NCBI GenBank assembly: GCA_026770585.1
Contig: MU646409.1
Location: 695,486 to 714,519 of the forward strand
Origin: Baffinella frigidus
Lineage: Eukaryota; Cryptophyceae; Cryptomonadales; Baffinellaceae
Reading direction: 5' to 3'
Length of the DNA stretch: 19,034 nucleotides
Shown here: in pieces, positions 16,997 through 19,034 of the stretch
Layout of the letters: the number at the start of each line of letters is the position of its first letter
Numbering within the stretch: position 1 is the first letter of the stretch
The notes under the pieces: model-generated
Database searches by the model: none
The model's input: only the letters and a program-made list of their open reading frames with translations
Told to the model about the DNA's origin: nothing
Program-made: the position numbers and the translations under genes

Positions 16997-18908
16997 ACCC
17001 TTACCCCACTGGCGTGTGCCGGGAGACGGTTGCTGGGATGGGGCCAGGGGCTGTCTCCGCACAGCGCGGGAGCACGCTTCGAGGGTGGGTGGCAGGGTTG
17101 CTCCTCACTCACAGCGCGTGACAAGGTTTCGAGGGTGGGTGGCAGGGGAGTGACGTGACACTGACACGACGGTGCGGATGGCGTTTGAATTATCAGTGAC
17201 CTGACACGGCGGTGGGGTTGGCAGGTTGAGGCGCAGGAGGCCATCATCCGGGACCTGGAGTCTGAGGTGGGCCAGGGCGCGCCGCGCCCGGCCGCTGAAC
17301 GCGCGCCCGCGGCGGCTGTGGCGGCGCGCGCTCCTCGGGAGAAGGGCGACGGGCTGGACGCGAAGCCGGCGCTGACTTCGTGGGAGATGGCTAAGTTCGC
17401 GAACAACGTCGACAGCGCACAGGGCCAGCTCGGGACCAACGTCGCGTGGATGTACGACTCGCTCGCGAAGCGCGGGGCGTACAAGCAGGTGGAGCACGAG
17501 GGGAGTGCGGAGGATGTTCCTGAGTCGGAGAAGTCGTTCGCGGCCGAGCGTGCTGAGGTGCCGTGCCGTGCACCCTCCGAACCCCCGGATTCTACACCTA
17601 CCCCCTACCCCCTGAACCCTACACCTGGGCCGCAAATCTGAAGGGCGTGGTGTTTCTCTGGGTGGCGCAGGTGCGTGACGAGGAGGAGCACGAGGTGGAC
17701 GCGCAGCAGGAGGCACGGCAAGAGCTCCCCGACGTGGGCGAGATGGGCACCAATTCGGCGTTCCTCGAGCAGGCTGACACCCCGACGGGTGCCGAGTCTG
17801 ACGCCCCCGCCCGTGCGCCGCCGGTGGCTGTCCAGGAGGCTCCGGCGCCCGAGGCGGCAGTGTCGGCGCGCACGGCGCGGAAGGGGGGGGATGGATTGGA
17901 TGCGAAGCCGGCGCTGACGTCGTGGGAGATGGCTAAGTTCGCCAACAACGTCGACAGCGCCCAGGGCCAGCTCGGGACCAACGTCGCGTGGATGTATGAC
18001 TCGCTCGCCAAGCGCGGGGCGTATAACCAGGTGCCCTTCCATCCAGCGAGAAGGCATGCCGCGGTTGTGACTGGTGCGGTTGGGCATGGCGCGAGGGTGT
18101 TGCGGGGTGGTTCGGCGCGCGGGCGGGTGCGAAGAGGCTTGCGCACGCCGCGCGGACTGCGTCCCCACGGTTGAGCCCAGCGCCTCGCCGATGCACTAAC
18201 TCTGGAGGGGCGTGGCAGGTTGAGCACGAGGGGGAGCCGGCGAGCGAGGAAGGTGCCCCTGCGGAGGCCACGGTGGATGCCGGGCCGACCGTCGCGGCAG
18301 ACCAGTGGGATGAGGGCGACGAGGCTGAGTACAAGCCCCGTGGCAGGTCACCAGTCCTCCCCCCTACCCTCCCCACTACTTCACAACTGCCATGTTGCAG
18401 GAGACGTTTATGGGGGGTCCCCGCAGGGACCAGACGAATTGCCTGACGGCTTGCCTGTGGTCGCGTGTTTTTGCCGATCTTGTTGACCCTATCTTGGCCT
18501 GCCTCCTCCCTCCTTGACGGGGGTGTCTCTCTGCCAAGGCGCCCTTGGTATCTCGCGCGGACTGCCTGAGAGTATCTCCGTGCTGTGCACCCTGCCCACG
18601 TTTCTGCCTGCGCTGCAATCTTGGGGAGGGAGGGAGGGCGTGTATCGTTCACGGCGTTATGGTGCAGGGCGTCGGCCTCACTCGGGCTGGCCTCACTCGG
18701 GCAGCATCGACACCCGCTGTCACGCCCGCCCTGAGGTGGTGGGCGCCCTTGTCAGCAGCACTGACTCTGGGGGAACTTATGCAGGCGCACACCCCAGCTC
18801 GCCTCGCTCTCTCCTGCCATCCCCCCGCAGATGGCGCACGTTGCGGCGCGGCAGCTCAGCCGGATGGAGGCTGATGGCCAGAGCGCCAAGTCCACCCAGC
18901 AGATCTAA
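13093..18908 (+). CDS. Multi-exon secreted or membrane-anchored protein, unknown family
   Basis: Thirteen exons proposed: 13093-13299, 13421-13528, 13816-14220, 14540-14623, 14993-15040, 15260-15736, 15987-16130, 16445-16543, 17225-17557, 17671-18030, 18219-18339, 18401-18456, 18831-18908 (stop TAA). About 839 residues. Nearly all joins are phase 0 with CAG or AAG|GT donors and CAG acceptors; CTAAC/CTGAC-like branch sites lie 18-27 bases before several acceptors. The N-terminus (MGKLWGAIGLCALGLTCVAL) is a signal peptide or anchor. A motif of the type FDxxAS recurs: KAFDASAS (exon 2), KAFDPSAS (exon 3), TSFDAPAS (exon 6). Exon 6 adds FVEYATGRTSFDAP, loosely like the second half of a WW domain, then a long Ala/Arg/Glu/Lys coiled-coil-like segment. 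Exons 7-8 are acidic. Exons 9 and 10 each carry a near-identical 49-residue repeat (LTSWEMAKFANNVDSAQGQL and on). Exons 4, 5 and 12 are the weakest. No function can be assigned. Confidence 0.6.
14249..14320 (+). repeat. (CCT)n pyrimidine microsatellite in intron 3
   Basis: CCTCCT/CCTTCT/CCACCT units ending in ACCTCAACAG, which itself looks like an acceptor. An alternative exon could begin at 14321, but its frame shows no continuity with neighbours. The poly-Arg frame on the minus strand is an artefact of this tract. Confidence 0.85.
14668..14699 (+). repeat. GGGGTTT run in intron 4
   Basis: Three to four units of GGGGTTT(G) and GGGGTTTAGGGG, a G-strand telomere-like patch inside the intron between exons 4 and 5. 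Nearby, a 29-base CT-rich stretch at 15041-15069 (GTCTGATTCA to CTCCCAG) resembles a very short intron. Confidence 0.7.
16145..16172. repeat. Perfect 12-bp hairpin in intron 7
   Basis: ACACATGTTGAG and CTCAACATGTGT pair perfectly around the loop GCCG, 14 bases after the donor at 16131. It could sequester intron sequence near the 5' splice site, or be a relic of an insertion. Confidence 0.9.
16567..17003 (-). repeat. Telomere-like heptamer array inside intron 8
   Basis: About 430 bp of CCCTNAA units within the intron 16544-17224. Variants are blocked: CCCTGAA dominates the left part, CCCTAAA the middle, and a run of about eight CCCTCAA units ends the array. Such blocks imply local unit-by-unit amplification after degeneration. 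The intron is about twice as long as its neighbours because of this array. Confidence 0.95.
17058..17221 (+). repeat. Two imperfect tandem duplications at the end of intron 8
   Basis: TTCGAGGGTGGGTGGCAGGG occurs at about 17078 and 17128, each preceded by a CACAGCGCG motif. Then CTGACACGACGGTGCGGATGG is echoed by CTGACACGGCGGTGGGGTTGG up to the acceptor. The second copy supplies the branch-site-like CTGAC and the TTGGCAG acceptor. Confidence 0.85.
17342..18030 (+). repeat. Tandem coding duplication (two 49-codon copies)
   Basis: Copy A is 17342-17488 in exon 9; copy B ends exon 10 (about 17881-18030). Over the last 43 codons only 7 of 129 bases differ. Six are third-position synonymous changes (Thr, Ala, Ala, Tyr, Ala, Tyr) and one changes Lys to Asn. 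Both copies carry SWEMAKFANNVDSAQ and TNVAWMYDSLAKRGAY. After the repeat both continue VEHEG, but copy B reaches it only across an intron. Confidence 0.95.
18675..18705 (+). repeat. Tandem 15-bp repeat in intron 12
   Basis: GGCCTCACTCGGGCT is followed by GGCCTCACTCGGGCA. Confidence 0.9.
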
Positions 18909-19034
18909 CCGGGGAGCTGCTCGGGCACGTGACCTTGAAAGGTGTTGCGCGGGATCCGCACTTGCCCCACGTGCCGCGCAAGGCAGCTGGGGGAGCGAGG
19001 CAGAGGGGGGGTTGGGAGGTGAGTGGGGGGAGAG
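18909..19034. other. 3' flank of the plus-strand gene
   Basis: Follows the TAA. Contains two CACGTG motifs inside an 8-bp inverted repeat (GGCACGTG/CACGTGCC) and ends in G-rich sequence at the window edge. No polyadenylation signal recognised. Confidence 0.5.

Noticed and set aside
17105-18227. Several minus-strand frames of 165-203 codons
   Set aside because: Mirror images of the duplicated plus-strand exons. The synonymous third-position pattern holds in the plus frame.
18347-18456. Alternative donor CAG|GTCACC for exon 11
   Set aside because: Joining it to the exon at 18401 puts a stop in frame after about 15 codons. The C|GTGGCA donor keeps an open acidic frame and restores phase 0 for the last exon, although both rest on sequence alone.

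Overview
The window looks like nuclear DNA of a unicellular eukaryote, most likely an alga. Coding pieces are short, GC-rich exons separated by GT-AG introns. Plant-type telomere heptamers (TTTAGGG/CCCTAAA) occur repeatedly, mostly in degenerate form. There are no operons or bacterial ribosome binding sites. An inositol-trisphosphate-receptor-type domain argues against a land plant. A prasinophyte-like green alga (for example Pyramimonadales) would fit, but the species is inference and other protists are possible.

Left part (1-4070): mostly non-coding. It holds a 178-bp foldback element (295-472), an AT-rich stretch, and on the minus strand the first exons of an IP3-receptor/ryanodine-receptor N-terminal domain gene (2908 down to about 2229). 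A short telomeric array lies just upstream of that gene. Next come a nested inverted-repeat cluster (3114-3347), a small AT-rich element with inverted ends, and a lone diverged copy of IP3R exon 3 on the opposite strand (3889-3960).

Middle part (4070-9000): almost gene-free. It contains a palindromic cluster (4549-4631), direct repeats, a segment bounded by inverted CAGTAAT repeats (4961-5871), and long tracts of degenerate CCCTAAA/CCCTGAA sequence (5463-7085, 7889-8185). One weak minus-strand open frame sits at 7546-7830.

Right part (9096-18908): two genes that may diverge from a shared start region near 13.0 kb. The minus-strand gene encodes a small four-helix-type membrane protein of the TMEM35A/DoxX-like class. 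Five exons were assigned by matching reading phase across the introns; an internal exon was not found. The plus-strand gene (13093-18908) is reconstructed as 13 exons, about 839 residues, with a hydrophobic N-terminus, charged coiled-coil-like segments and no family I recognise. It contains an almost identical 49-residue tandem repeat. One repeat copy is interrupted by an intron exactly where the other is not, which makes it a clean recent intron gain or loss. Another intron carries a telomere-like array of more than 400 bp.

The genes do not form an evident pathway. All gene models come from reading splice signals and reading-frame continuity by eye and need transcript support.
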